A stretch of 64,000 nucleotides of DNA from assembly GCF_003697345.1 (NCBI RefSeq), contig NZ_RFLY01000001.1:186001-250000 (forward strand). Reading direction: 5' to 3'. Positions 50,030 through 59,160 of this stretch are shown piece after piece. Below the pieces are notes generated by a model. The model searched no databases and had not been told where the DNA came from. It was given only the letters and a program-made list of their open reading frames with translations. This DNA is from Solilutibacter pythonis. Its GTDB lineage: Bacteria > Pseudomonadota > Gammaproteobacteria > Xanthomonadales > Xanthomonadaceae. A program made the position numbers and the translations under genes. The number at the start of each line of letters is the position of its first letter. Positions within the stretch are counted from its first letter, which is position 1.

Positions 50030-50955
50030 GGCTTCACTCCGATCATTGCGATCACCTCGAAATGCGGCGGCCGGCGCTCGCGCGTCACGGTGCCTTCGTC
50101 CTGCAATTCCAGCCCGGCTTTTCCGATGAATTTTTGCAATTCCTTGCGGGAGAAACCCAGGTTGACGTGGCCGAACGGCTCCACCGCCGAGGCATGCGCG
50201 TGCTTGCCCAGGCTGGACAACAGCAACCGCCCGCCGGGACGCAGCACGCGGGCGGCCTCGGCGACCGCCTGCTGTGGTTTGGCCGCATAGGTGAGGGCAT
50301 GCATCATCACCACCAGGTCGAAGCTGGCGCCGGCATAGTCCAGCGCGTGCATGTCGCCTTCGTGGACTTCGACGTTGGCATGGGTGCGGAGCCGTTCGCT
50401 GGCGGCGTTGACCACGCGGCGGCTGGCATCCAGGCAGATGTAGCGGCCGGAATGCGGGGCGAGGAGTTCCGCCAGCACGCCGTCGCCGGAGGCGATGTCG
50501 AGCACGTCGCCGGGGTCGAGCAGCGGCAGGGCGCTCCTGGCCAGCGCTTCCCAGGTGCGGCCGGGCGAATAGTGGCGCTCCATGTCGCCGGCCACGTTGT
50601 CGGCCCAGTTCTGGTCGTTGGCGCGGGTGGCCAGCACCTGCGGCAGGCGGGCGGCGTCCTGTTCCAGCAAGGGATCTTCGCTGCCGTCGCGCAGTGCCTG
50701 CCACAGGGTGCGCTGGGCGGGGTCGAGCGCGTCCTCGTCGAAACGGTAGTAGGCTGACACGCCTGCCCGGCGGTCGCGCACCAGCGCGGCTTCCTTGAGT
50801 TTGGCGAGGTGGGTCGATACGCGCGGCTGCGCCAGCCCGGTGATGGCGGCGAGTTCGGCCACCGTCAGTTCGTCCCTGGCCAGCAGCGCCAGCAGACGCA
50901 CACGGGTGGCATCGGCGAATACCTTGAGCCGGCTCGACCAGGCTTCCAGATCCAT
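50026..50955 (-). CDS. ArsR-family regulator fused to SAM-dependent methyltransferase (SahR-like)
   Basis: 309 residues: an ArsR/SmtB winged helix (about 1-90, with [30 protein letters not shown]) joined to a class I methyltransferase fold ([19 protein letters not shown] near 165, [22 protein letters not shown]). No metal-binding Cys motif is present in the ArsR part. Position before metH suggests a SahR-type repressor that senses S-adenosylhomocysteine through the methyltransferase domain; the fold could also be catalytic. ATG 50955 has better ribosome-binding spacing than ATG 50961. Confidence 0.85.
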   Translation of the reverse strand: MDLEAWSSRLKVFADATRVRLLALLARDELTVAELAAITGLAQPRVSTHLAKLKEAALVRDRRAGVSAYYRFDEDALDPAQRTLWQALRDGSEDPLLEQDAARLPQVLATRANDQNWADNVAGDMERHYSPGRTWEALARSALPLLDPGDVLDIASGDGVLAELLAPHSGRYICLDASRRVVNAASERLRTHANVEVHEGDMHALDYAGASFDLVVMMHALTYAAKPQQAVAEAARVLRPGGRLLLSSLGKHAHASAVEPFGHVNLGFSRKELQKFIGKAGLELQDEGTVTRERRPPHFEVIAMIGVKP

Positions 50956-50959
50956 ATTC

Positions 50960-50983
50960 ATCTCTTTATTCGAATTTAGAGAT
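50960..50983. promoter_or_regulatory. Palindromic operator before the ArsR-metH operon
   Basis: A 24-bp near-perfect palindrome: outer arms ATCTCT and AGAGAT, centre ATTCGAAT, with only the two A/T bases between arm and centre differing. It ends 5 bp before the chosen start of the regulator, so the regulator probably represses its own operon by binding here. Confidence 0.75.
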
Positions 50984-51082
50984 GGATTGTCCTCCCTCCC
51001 TGTCCATACGGTCAAGCAGCGTGGGTTCCACGGCGCTGGCGGGCTACAATCGCGGTTTCCATTTCCGATGCGAGGGCATGCC

Positions 51083-52231
51083 GTGGATTTCAGCTTCACC
51101 GAAGAGCAGTTGATGATTCAGGACGTGGCCCGGCGCATCGCGCAGGAAAAGATTGGCCCCTCCGCCGAGCACTTCGACAAGACCGGTGAGTTTCCGCTGG
51201 AAAACATTCGCCTGTTGGGCGAAAACGGCCTGATGGGCATCGAGGTGCCGGCCGAATACGGCGGTGCCGGCATGGACCCGATCGCCTACGTGCTGGCGAT
51301 GGTCGAGATCGCCGCTGGCGATGCCGCGCACAGCACGATCATGTCGGTCAACAACTCGCTGTTTTGCAATGGCATCCTCACCCACGGCAGTGAGGAACAG
51401 AAGCAGAAATACGTGCGCGCGATCGCCGAGGGCAGGGAAATCGGCGCCTTCGCCCTGACCGAGCCGCAGTCCGGTTCCGATGCCACCGCGATGCGCTGCC
51501 GCGCCGTGAAGCGGGACGATGGCAGCTTCGTCATCAACGGCAAGAAGAGCTGGATCACTTCCGGGCCGGTGGCCAAGTACATCGTGCTGTTCGCCATGAG
51601 CGAGCCGGACAAGGGCGCGCGCGGTATCACCGCCTTCCTCATCGATACCGAGCGCGCGGGCTTCGGCCGCGGCAAGACCGAGCCGAAGCTGGGCATCCGC
51701 GCCTCGGCCACCTGCGAGATCGAATTCGAGGATTACCTCGTCCAACCTGACGAAGTGCTGGGCAAGGAAGGCGAGGGCTTCAAGATCGCGATGGGCGTGC
51801 TGGATGCCGGCCGCATCGGCATCGCCTCGCAGGCCATCGGCATCGCCCGCGCCGCTTACGAGGCCACGCTGGCCTACGTCAAGGAGCGCAAAGCCTTTGG
51901 CCAGCCGATCGGCGCGTTTCAGATGACCCAGGCCAAGATCGCCGACATGAAGTGCAAGCTCGACGCCTCGCTGTTGCTCACCCTGCGCGCGGCATGGAAG
52001 AAGGGCCGAGGCGAGCGTTTCAGCACCGAGGCGGCCGTCGCCAAGCTGACCGCTTCCGAGGCGGCGATGTGGATCGCCCACCAGGCCGTGCAGATTCACG
52101 CCGGCATGGGCTACAGCAAGGAAATGCCGGTCGAGCGTTATTTCCGCGATGCCAAGATCACCGAAATTTACGAGGGCACCAGCGAGATACAGCGCTTGGT
52201 CATTGCCCGCAACGAGACCGGTTTGCGCTGA
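51083..52231 (+). CDS. Acyl-CoA dehydrogenase
   Basis: FAD enzyme of beta-oxidation or branched-chain amino-acid breakdown. From the GTG at 51083 (GAGG seven bases upstream) the product is 382 residues: VDFSFTEEQLMIQDVARRIAQEK, FALTEPQSGSDATAM for FAD/substrate binding, WITSGPVAKYIV, AYVKERKAFGQPIG, and near the end the catalytic Glu region YEGTSEIQRLVIARNE. It is short-chain-like, but chain length cannot be told by eye. It is divergent from the ArsR-metH operon. Confidence 0.93.
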   Translation: MDFSFTEEQLMIQDVARRIAQEKIGPSAEHFDKTGEFPLENIRLLGENGLMGIEVPAEYGGAGMDPIAYVLAMVEIAAGDAAHSTIMSVNNSLFCNGILTHGSEEQKQKYVRAIAEGREIGAFALTEPQSGSDATAMRCRAVKRDDGSFVINGKKSWITSGPVAKYIVLFAMSEPDKGARGITAFLIDTERAGFGRGKTEPKLGIRASATCEIEFEDYLVQPDEVLGKEGEGFKIAMGVLDAGRIGIASQAIGIARAAYEATLAYVKERKAFGQPIGAFQMTQAKIADMKCKLDASLLLTLRAAWKKGRGERFSTEAAVAKLTASEAAMWIAHQAVQIHAGMGYSKEMPVERYFRDAKITEIYEGTSEIQRLVIARNETGLR

Positions 52232-52270
52232 CGGTCACTTCCATACGTCCCGCCTGTACAGGTAGATGAG

Positions 52271-55200
52271 ATGACAAGCAAGAAAGCCGCCCCGCGCGCC
52301 GCTTCCGCAGCGCGTGCCCCCGTTGCTTTGCACCAGGCCGTTCTCGAAAGTCTTGGCAAGCACGGGGATGTCCGCCGTTTCGCCGAAGCGTTGTATGCGC
52401 GAATGTCCGATGCCGAACTCGGCACCTATCCGGCCGAGGTCTGGGCCGCGCTGGCCGCCGATGCCCTGGCCTTCGCCCGCACGCGCAAGGCCGGCCGGCC
52501 CTCGATCCGGGTGTTCAGCCCGGAGGCGAAGAAAAATGGCTGGGATTCGCAGCGCAGCGTCCTGCAAATCGTCAATGACGACATGTCGTTCCTGGTGGAT
52601 TCCGTCACCAACGCGCTGACCGAGCGCGGTATCGGTGTGCATGTGCTGATCCACCCGGTGCTGCCGATCAGCCGCGACAAGGCCGGCAAGCTGCGGGCGG
52701 TGGGCGAAGGCGGGAACGAATCGTTCATGCACGTCGAGATCGACCGCCTGGACAATGCCGATGCCCGTGCGCTGGAGGACACCATCGCCGGGGTGCTGAC
52801 CGAAGTGCGCGCGAGCGTCGAGGACTGGCCGGAGATGCAGCGCCGCATGAACGATGCCGCCGAGAGGCTCGCGGGACAGGGCGAGCCGGTGCCGGCCGAG
52901 AGCGTGGTCGAGGCGCAGGCGTTCCTGCGTTGGGCGGCCGACAACCATTTCACCTTCCTCGGCTACCGCGAATACGCCGTGAGGAAGCGGGGCAAGGAGG
53001 ACGTGCTGGTGGCGGTGGCGGGTTCCGGCCTGGGCATCCTGCGCGAGGACGACAGCAAGCCGCGCATACTGAAATCGATGGACGCCTACCGGGTGCAGAA
53101 GGCCGGCAGGCTAGACCCGCTGATCCTGTCCAAGACCAATGCCCGCGCCACCGTGCATCGCCGCGGCTACATGGATTACATCGGCGTGGTGCGCTACGAC
53201 GCCAGCGGCAAGCCGGTCGGCGAGAAGCGTTTCATCGGCCTGTTCACTTCCAGCGCCTACAACCGCCGGCCGTGGGAAATCCCGGTGGTGCGTTCCCGCT
53301 TCGATCAGGTCATGGCCGATTCCGGCCTGCTCGCCTCCGGCCACAGCGCCAAGACCCTGCGCCACGTGCTGGAAACCTTGCCGCGCGACGAACTTTTCCA
53401 GGCCAGCGCCGCTGAGCTTGCCGCGCTCGGCAGCGGCATCCTGGGCTTGCAGGAGCGTGCCGATAGCCGGTTGTTCATCCGCCGCGACCGTTATGGCCGT
53501 TTCTATTCGGTGCTGGTCTACGTGCCGCGCGAGCGCTTCAACACCGACGTGCGCCTGCGCATCGAATCCATGCTGAAGGAAGTGCTGGCCGCCGATCACG
53601 TCGAGAGCCACGTGCTGATGGGCGATTCGCCGCTGGCGCAGATTCATCTCATCGTGCATCCGCGCGATGACGCCGAAACCGTGGCCGATCTCTCGGCGCT
53701 GGAAAGCCGGTTGGCCGGCATCGTGCGCAACTGGCGCGACGACCTCAACGATCTGTTGATCGAGCGTCATGGCGAGATCGAAGGCGTGGCGCTGGCCAAA
53801 CGCTACGGCAGGGCGCTTAGCCCGGCCTACATCGAGCAGGCAAGTCCCGCCGCGGCCGCCGACGACGTGGCCCGGCTCGCCGCCCTGGGCGGCGCCGGTG
53901 ATCTCGGCATCAGCCTGCGCGTCGACCCCGCCGCCAGCCGCAACGCCGGCGCGATCGAGGTCAAGCTGTTCCATCGCAACGACAGCCTGCCGCTCTCCGA
54001 CGTGCTGCCGATGATGGAGAACATGGGCCTGAAGGTGATCGAGGAATACCCGCACCGGATCGAGGCCGAGGACGAAGTCGCCTACATCCAGGATTTCGAG
54101 GTTGCGCTCTCCGACGAAGCGGCCGACCCGAACGGCAACTCGGCCGCCTTCATCGAAGCCTTCGGCCGCGTCTTCCGTGGCGAGCTGGAGAACGATGGCT
54201 TCAACAAGCTGATCCTGGGCGCCGGCCTGAGCTGGAAGCGGGTCGCCATGCTGCGCGCCTACTGCAAGTACCTGATGCAGGCCGGGGTGCCGTTTTCACA
54301 GCAATACGTCGAAGCCACGTTTGCCCGCTACCCGTTGCTGGCGCGTTTGATGGTCGAATATTTCGAGGCGCGTTTCGACCCCGCCACCGGCCGCGAGAGC
54401 AAGGCCGAGATCAAGGCCGGCGCCGATGCGTTCGCCGCCCAGATCGACGTGCTTTGCCGTGGCGATGATGCCGCCTGCGTCGCCGTGAAGCCGGTGATCG
54501 CCGCGCGCAGCCAATCGCGCAAGGCGCAGATGGAAGCGACCCGTACCGCGTTCCTCGGCCTGCTCGACCGGGTCAAGAGCCTGGACGAAGACCGTATCCT
54601 GCGCAGTTTCATGGGCGTGATCGATGCGACGCTGCGCACCAACTACTACATCGATTACGCCGGCGGCCTGCGCAAGGATGGCGGCCCGGCCGACTACCTC
54701 GCCTTCAAGCTCGATCCCTCCCTGGTGCCGGATCTGCCCAAGCCGCGTCCTTACCGCGAGATATGGGTCTGCGGGCCGCGCGTGGAAGGCACCCACCTGC
54801 GTTTCGGCCCGGTGGCGCGCGGCGGCCTGCGCTGGTCGGATCGCCGCGAGGATTTCCGCACCGAGGTGCTCGGCCTGGTCAAGGCGCAGATGGTGAAGAA
54901 CACGGTGATCGTGCCGGTCGGCTCCAAGGGCGGCTTCTTCGCCAAGCAGTTGCCCGACCCGGCGGTGGATCGCGATGCCTGGTTCGCCGAGGGCGTGGCC
55001 TGCTACAAGTGCTTCATCAACGGCCTGCTCGACATCACCGACAACTTCGCCATCGACGGCAAGATCGTGCCGCCGGCCGGCGTGGTGCGTCATGATGGCG
55101 ACGACCCGTACCTCGTCGTCGCCGCCGACAAGGGCACCGCGACCTTCTCCGACATCGCCAACGGCATCGCCCAGGCGCATGGTTTCTGGCTGGACGACGC

Positions 55201-57220
55201 GTTCGCCTCCGGCGGCTCGGTGGGCTACGACCACAAGGGCATGGGCATCACCGCGCGTGGTGCGTGGGAGTCGGTCAAGCGCCATTTCCGCGCGCTCGGC
55301 CACGATACCCAGAAACAGGCGTTCACCGTGGTCGGCATAGGCGACATGTCCGGCGACGTGTTCGGCAACGGCATGCTGCTGTCCAAGCACATCCGCCTGG
55401 TCTGCGCTTTCGATCACCGTCACGTGTTTATCGATCCCAATCCGGATGCCGCCCGCTCGTTCAGGGAACGCCAGCGGCTATTCAAGCTGCCGCGTTCGTC
55501 CTGGCTGGATTACGACAGCGCACTCATCAGCAAGGGCGGCGGGGTGTTTTCGCGGGCCGAGAAATCGATCGAACTGACGCCGGAAATGCGCGCGGCACTG
55601 GGTATCGATCCCGAGGTGCGGCGCCTGAGCCCGACCGAACTCATCTCGGCCGCGTTGAAAGCGCCGGTCGATTTGTTGTGGAACGGCGGCATCGGCACTT
55701 ACGTCAAGTCCAGCCGCGAGAGCGACGCCGATGCCGGCGATCGTGCCAACAACGCGCTGCGCGTCAACGGGGCCGATCTGCGCTGCAAGGTGGTGGGCGA
55801 GGGCGGCAACCTGGGCTTCACCCAGCTTGGCCGGGTCGAGGCCGCCCAGCACGGCGTGTTGCTCAATACCGATTTCATCGACAACTCGGCCGGCGTGGAC
55901 ACCTCGGACCACGAGGTCAACATCAAGATTCTGCTCAACGGCGAAGTGCAGAAGGGCAAACTCAAGCTGGCCGATCGCAACAAACTGCTGGCGTCGATGA
56001 CCGACGAAGTCGCGCGGCTGGTGTTGAACGACAACTACCGGCAGAACCAGACCCTGTCGCTGATGGAGCGCATGGGGCAGGCCCGGCTCGGCTCCAAGTT
56101 GCACTTCCTGCGTACACTGGAGGCCCAGGGGCAGTTGGATCGCAACATCGAGCATCTGCCGTCGGATGCCGAGATGGCCGAGCGCAAGGCGCGCGGGCAG
56201 GGCTTCACCCGGCCCGAACTGTGCGTGCTGCTGTCGTATTCCAAACTGGTGGCCTACCCGCAACTGCTCGACAGCGACGTGCCGGAAGACCCGTACCTGT
56301 CGAAGGAACTGGTGCGCTACTTCCCCGAGCCGCTGCAAGCCAAGTACGCCAAGACGATGGAGCACCACCGGCTGAAGCGCGAGATCATCGCCACCGCCGT
56401 CACCAACTCCACCATCAACCGCATGGGCGCGACTTTCCTCATGCGCATGCAGGAGGATAGCGGTCGCAGCATCGGCGACATCGCCAAGGCCTACACCATC
56501 ACCCGCGAGACGCTGGACGCGCGCGAGCTGTGGGTGCAGATCGACGCGCTCGACGGCAAGGCCGCCGACGAGACCCAGATCGACGCCTTGCAGGTGATCT
56601 GGGAAGCACAGCGCGGCTTCACCCGCTGGTTGCTGTCGCGCCCTGGCGCCATCCCCAGCATCACCGCCGCGGTCGACCGCTACCACGACGGCTTCCGCGA
56701 CATCCGGGCCGGCGAAGGCATCCTGCCGCCCTCCCAGCGGCCCGCCTACGAGGCCGCGCGCAAGGAATGGCGGGCGAAGGGTGTGCCGGCACGCCTGGCC
56801 GACCAGCTCGCCGCCTTGCCCTACCTGGAGCCCAGCCCGAACATCATCGAGTTGGCCCGCGAGCGCAAACTGCGGGCGGTGGAAGTGGCGAAGGTCTATT
56901 TCCGCCTGGGAGACGCCCTGCGCGAGCCGTGGCTGCGTGAACAGATCGAAGCGCTGAAAGTGGACGGCCGCTGGCACGCGGTGGCGCGTGGCGTACTGCG
57001 CGACGAACTGGCCGCGCAGATGCGCAAGCTCACCGAGCAGGTGCTGGCGATGCCGGGCAAGGATGCCGAGGCCAAGGTCACGGCCTGGCTGGAGCGTGAC
57101 GACCCGACGCTGCGCTTCACCCTCGCCATGCTGAACGAACTGGCCGCGCAGAAGACGCTCGATTACCCGACCGTTTCGGTCGCGGTGCAGCGTCTGGCGC
57201 AACTGGCCTCGCGCGGCTGA
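52271..57220 (+). CDS. gdhB: NAD-dependent glutamate dehydrogenase (large, GDH-180 type)
   Basis: Very large enzyme that deaminates glutamate to 2-oxoglutarate, feeding amino-acid carbon into the TCA cycle. The 1649-residue product has long N-terminal regulatory modules (ACT-like, about 1-700) and the catalytic dehydrogenase region around 840-1250, with GPVARGGLRWSDRREDFRTEVLGLVKAQ and VGSKGGFF, and DMSGDVFGNGML for NAD binding. A C-terminal helical domain follows. Length and order match the Xanthomonas/Pseudomonas GDH-180 class. It is monocistronic. Confidence 0.95.
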   Translation: MTSKKAAPRAASAARAPVALHQAVLESLGKHGDVRRFAEALYARMSDAELGTYPAEVWAALAADALAFARTRKAGRPSIRVFSPEAKKNGWDSQRSVLQIVNDDMSFLVDSVTNALTERGIGVHVLIHPVLPISRDKAGKLRAVGEGGNESFMHVEIDRLDNADARALEDTIAGVLTEVRASVEDWPEMQRRMNDAAERLAGQGEPVPAESVVEAQAFLRWAADNHFTFLGYREYAVRKRGKEDVLVAVAGSGLGILREDDSKPRILKSMDAYRVQKAGRLDPLILSKTNARATVHRRGYMDYIGVVRYDASGKPVGEKRFIGLFTSSAYNRRPWEIPVVRSRFDQVMADSGLLASGHSAKTLRHVLETLPRDELFQASAAELAALGSGILGLQERADSRLFIRRDRYGRFYSVLVYVPRERFNTDVRLRIESMLKEVLAADHVESHVLMGDSPLAQIHLIVHPRDDAETVADLSALESRLAGIVRNWRDDLNDLLIERHGEIEGVALAKRYGRALSPAYIEQASPAAAADDVARLAALGGAGDLGISLRVDPAASRNAGAIEVKLFHRNDSLPLSDVLPMMENMGLKVIEEYPHRIEAEDEVAYIQDFEVALSDEAADPNGNSAAFIEAFGRVFRGELENDGFNKLILGAGLSWKRVAMLRAYCKYLMQAGVPFSQQYVEATFARYPLLARLMVEYFEARFDPATGRESKAEIKAGADAFAAQIDVLCRGDDAACVAVKPVIAARSQSRKAQMEATRTAFLGLLDRVKSLDEDRILRSFMGVIDATLRTNYYIDYAGGLRKDGGPADYLAFKLDPSLVPDLPKPRPYREIWVCGPRVEGTHLRFGPVARGGLRWSDRREDFRTEVLGLVKAQMVKNTVIVPVGSKGGFFAKQLPDPAVDRDAWFAEGVACYKCFINGLLDITDNFAIDGKIVPPAGVVRHDGDDPYLVVAADKGTATFSDIANGIAQAHGFWLDDAFASGGSVGYDHKGMGITARGAWESVKRHFRALGHDTQKQAFTVVGIGDMSGDVFGNGMLLSKHIRLVCAFDHRHVFIDPNPDAARSFRERQRLFKLPRSSWLDYDSALISKGGGVFSRAEKSIELTPEMRAALGIDPEVRRLSPTELISAALKAPVDLLWNGGIGTYVKSSRESDADAGDRANNALRVNGADLRCKVVGEGGNLGFTQLGRVEAAQHGVLLNTDFIDNSAGVDTSDHEVNIKILLNGEVQKGKLKLADRNKLLASMTDEVARLVLNDNYRQNQTLSLMERMGQARLGSKLHFLRTLEAQGQLDRNIEHLPSDAEMAERKARGQGFTRPELCVLLSYSKLVAYPQLLDSDVPEDPYLSKELVRYFPEPLQAKYAKTMEHHRLKREIIATAVTNSTINRMGATFLMRMQEDSGRSIGDIAKAYTITRETLDARELWVQIDALDGKAADETQIDALQVIWEAQRGFTRWLLSRPGAIPSITAAVDRYHDGFRDIRAGEGILPPSQRPAYEAARKEWRAKGVPARLADQLAALPYLEPSPNIIELARERKLRAVEVAKVYFRLGDALREPWLREQIEALKVDGRWHAVARGVLRDELAAQMRKLTEQVLAMPGKDAEAKVTAWLERDDPTLRFTLAMLNELAAQKTLDYPTVSVAVQRLAQLASRG

Positions 57221-57385
57221 GCGCCGGCGCGGGGTGGGGCGGTCCCGCTTCAGTACGCGTTTGGCGGCTGAATGGGACTTTCCCACCCCGGTGCCAGGGT
57301 GAAATCTCGGGCCGGCGCATCCACGAAACCGGATGCGCCACGGCCCCTGGGCGTGCCGCCAGACAGCGCTTTCGCTGGAGGAACA

Positions 57386-58159
57386 ATGTTCGATACGGGA
57401 AGCATCCTATCCGTGGGCGACGCCGCTCTGTTCGTATCGGAAGCGGGCCGGGCCGATGGGCCGCCGATCGTCCTGCTTCATGGCGGGTTGGGGAGCCGCA
57501 ACGACTTTCTGCCGCTGGCGAAGCATCTTGCCGCCGACCACCGCCTTGTCGCCATCGACAGCCGTGGGCATGGGCGCTCGACGCTGGGGAGCGCTTCGCT
57601 CACCTACCACCGGCTTGAACAGGACACCGCCGCCATCCTGACCGAACTCGGGCTGACAGATGCCGGGATCATCGGCCATAGCGACGGGGGAATCGTTGCC
57701 TTGCGCCTTGTCGCCTCCGGCGCCATCGCGCTTCGCTTCGTCGTCGCGGTCGGCGCGCATTGGCGGATGCCGGCCGATGACCCGACGCGCGCGCTCTATC
57801 GGCAAATCACGGTGGACGAGTGGCGTGGCATGTTTCCGGCGCAAGTCCGCCACTACGAGGCCGAGAATCCCGCAGCCGATTTCGGGAAGTTGTTCGACGC
57901 CACCGTGTCCATGTGGCTCGGTAGCGGCGACGAAGCCTATCCAGGCGAGTCGGTGCGTTCGATCGCCAGCCCGCTTCTGGTGGTGCATGGCGATGAAGAT
58001 TTCCTGGTTTCCCGTCGCCAGGCTTTCGAACTGGTCGAGCAAGTCGAGGGCGCGCGCTTACTGAACCTGCCTTTCGCTTCGCACACCGTGCTGGAAGACA
58101 GCCCCGGGGAAATACTCCCGGCGCTCAAAGCGCTTCTCGCCAGCCTGCCGGGCCAATAG
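57386..58159 (+). CDS. Alpha/beta hydrolase
   Basis: 257 residues with the alpha/beta-hydrolase fold: [12 protein letters not shown] (oxyanion region), IDSRGHGRS, the nucleophile elbow [11 protein letters not shown] (Ser near residue 95), an acid in [11 protein letters not shown] and the catalytic His in [13 protein letters not shown] precedes the ATG at 57386. Substrate unknown; it looks like a small esterase or hydrolase. It stands 165 bp after the glutamate dehydrogenase gene, with no obvious shared promoter. Confidence 0.85.
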   Translation: MFDTGSILSVGDAALFVSEAGRADGPPIVLLHGGLGSRNDFLPLAKHLAADHRLVAIDSRGHGRSTLGSASLTYHRLEQDTAAILTELGLTDAGIIGHSDGGIVALRLVASGAIALRFVVAVGAHWRMPADDPTRALYRQITVDEWRGMFPAQVRHYEAENPAADFGKLFDATVSMWLGSGDEAYPGESVRSIASPLLVVHGDEDFLVSRRQAFELVEQVEGARLLNLPFASHTVLEDSPGEILPALKALLASLPGQ

Positions 58160-58244
58160 TCAGGATTCATGTGTGGAGAGACGCATGGCTTCGTTTTCGC
58201 ATTGCCCATCCATGCGTCACCGGTCTTCGCGTTATGCTCGGCGT

Positions 58245-59012
58245 ATGAGCTCCTCTCGCTTCGCCTTCCTCGCCAGTCCCGCCGCCGATGCCCAGGCGGC
58301 ATTGGCCGCGCTGGTCACGCTGCATGGCCAGTGCGAGCCGGCCGAGGCCGAGGTGCTGGTCGCGCTGGGCGGCGATGGCTTCATGTTGCAAACCCTGCAT
58401 CGCCACGGCGATCTGGGCAGGCCGGTATTCGGGATGAAACTCGGCACGGTGGGTTTCCTGATGAATCAGTACCGGCTGGAAGCGCTGCCCGAACGCCTTG
58501 CCGAAGCCGGGCCGGCGGTGCTGCGGCCACTGGAAATGGTCGCGCAGACCGAATCCGGCGCGAGCATCGGTTCGTTGGCCTACAACGAGGTTTCGCTGCT
58601 GCGCCAGACTCGGCAGGCGGCGCATGTCGCCATCGATCTCAACGGTATCCAGCGGCTCGACGAGTTGATCTGCGATGGCGTGATGGCCGCCACCAGCGCC
58701 GGCAGCACGGCATACAATTTTTCCGCCGGCGGGCCGATCCTGCCGCTGGGCACCGGCGTGATCGCGCTGACCCCGATCGCCGCTTTCCGCCCCCGGCGCT
58801 GGCGCGGCGCGGTGCTGAAGGCCGATACCGAAGTCCGCTTCCGAGTGCTGGACCCTTACAAGCGCCCGGTCAGCGCCACCGCCGACTCGCACGAGGTGCG
58901 CGATGTGGTGGAGGTGACGATCCGCGAATCGAGAACACGCACCGTCACGTTGCTGTTCGACCCGGAGCACAATCTCGAAGAGCGTATCCTGGCCGAACAA
59001 TTCGTGGCTTGA
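58245..59012 (+). CDS. nadK: NAD kinase
   Basis: Makes NADP from NAD and ATP. From the ATG at 58245 the product is 255 residues with the catalytic motif [10 protein letters not shown] (GGDG near residue 40), [20 protein letters not shown], and the [20 protein letters not shown] loop. These four motifs define the family. Earlier in-frame starts add an atypical N-terminus. Confidence 0.93.
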   Translation: MSSSRFAFLASPAADAQAALAALVTLHGQCEPAEAEVLVALGGDGFMLQTLHRHGDLGRPVFGMKLGTVGFLMNQYRLEALPERLAEAGPAVLRPLEMVAQTESGASIGSLAYNEVSLLRQTRQAAHVAIDLNGIQRLDELICDGVMAATSAGSTAYNFSAGGPILPLGTGVIALTPIAAFRPRRWRGAVLKADTEVRFRVLDPYKRPVSATADSHEVRDVVEVTIRESRTRTVTLLFDPEHNLEERILAEQFVA

Positions 59013-59160
59013 GCGCATGGGCGGGCGGATATCTCACCGGCCGAGTATCGGCAATGGTGTCCGCAGCCTGGTATCAGTATGGGGGAACAAAGATATTCGT
59101 GGCGGAATACCAGAAGCGCGGTATACGAATCCACTGCTCAGACGGCTGGCTGGGGTAGGG

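Noticed and set aside
50936..51082. SAM or SAH riboswitch before the metH operon
   Set aside because: The leader is too short and shows a protein-type palindrome instead of a riboswitch fold.
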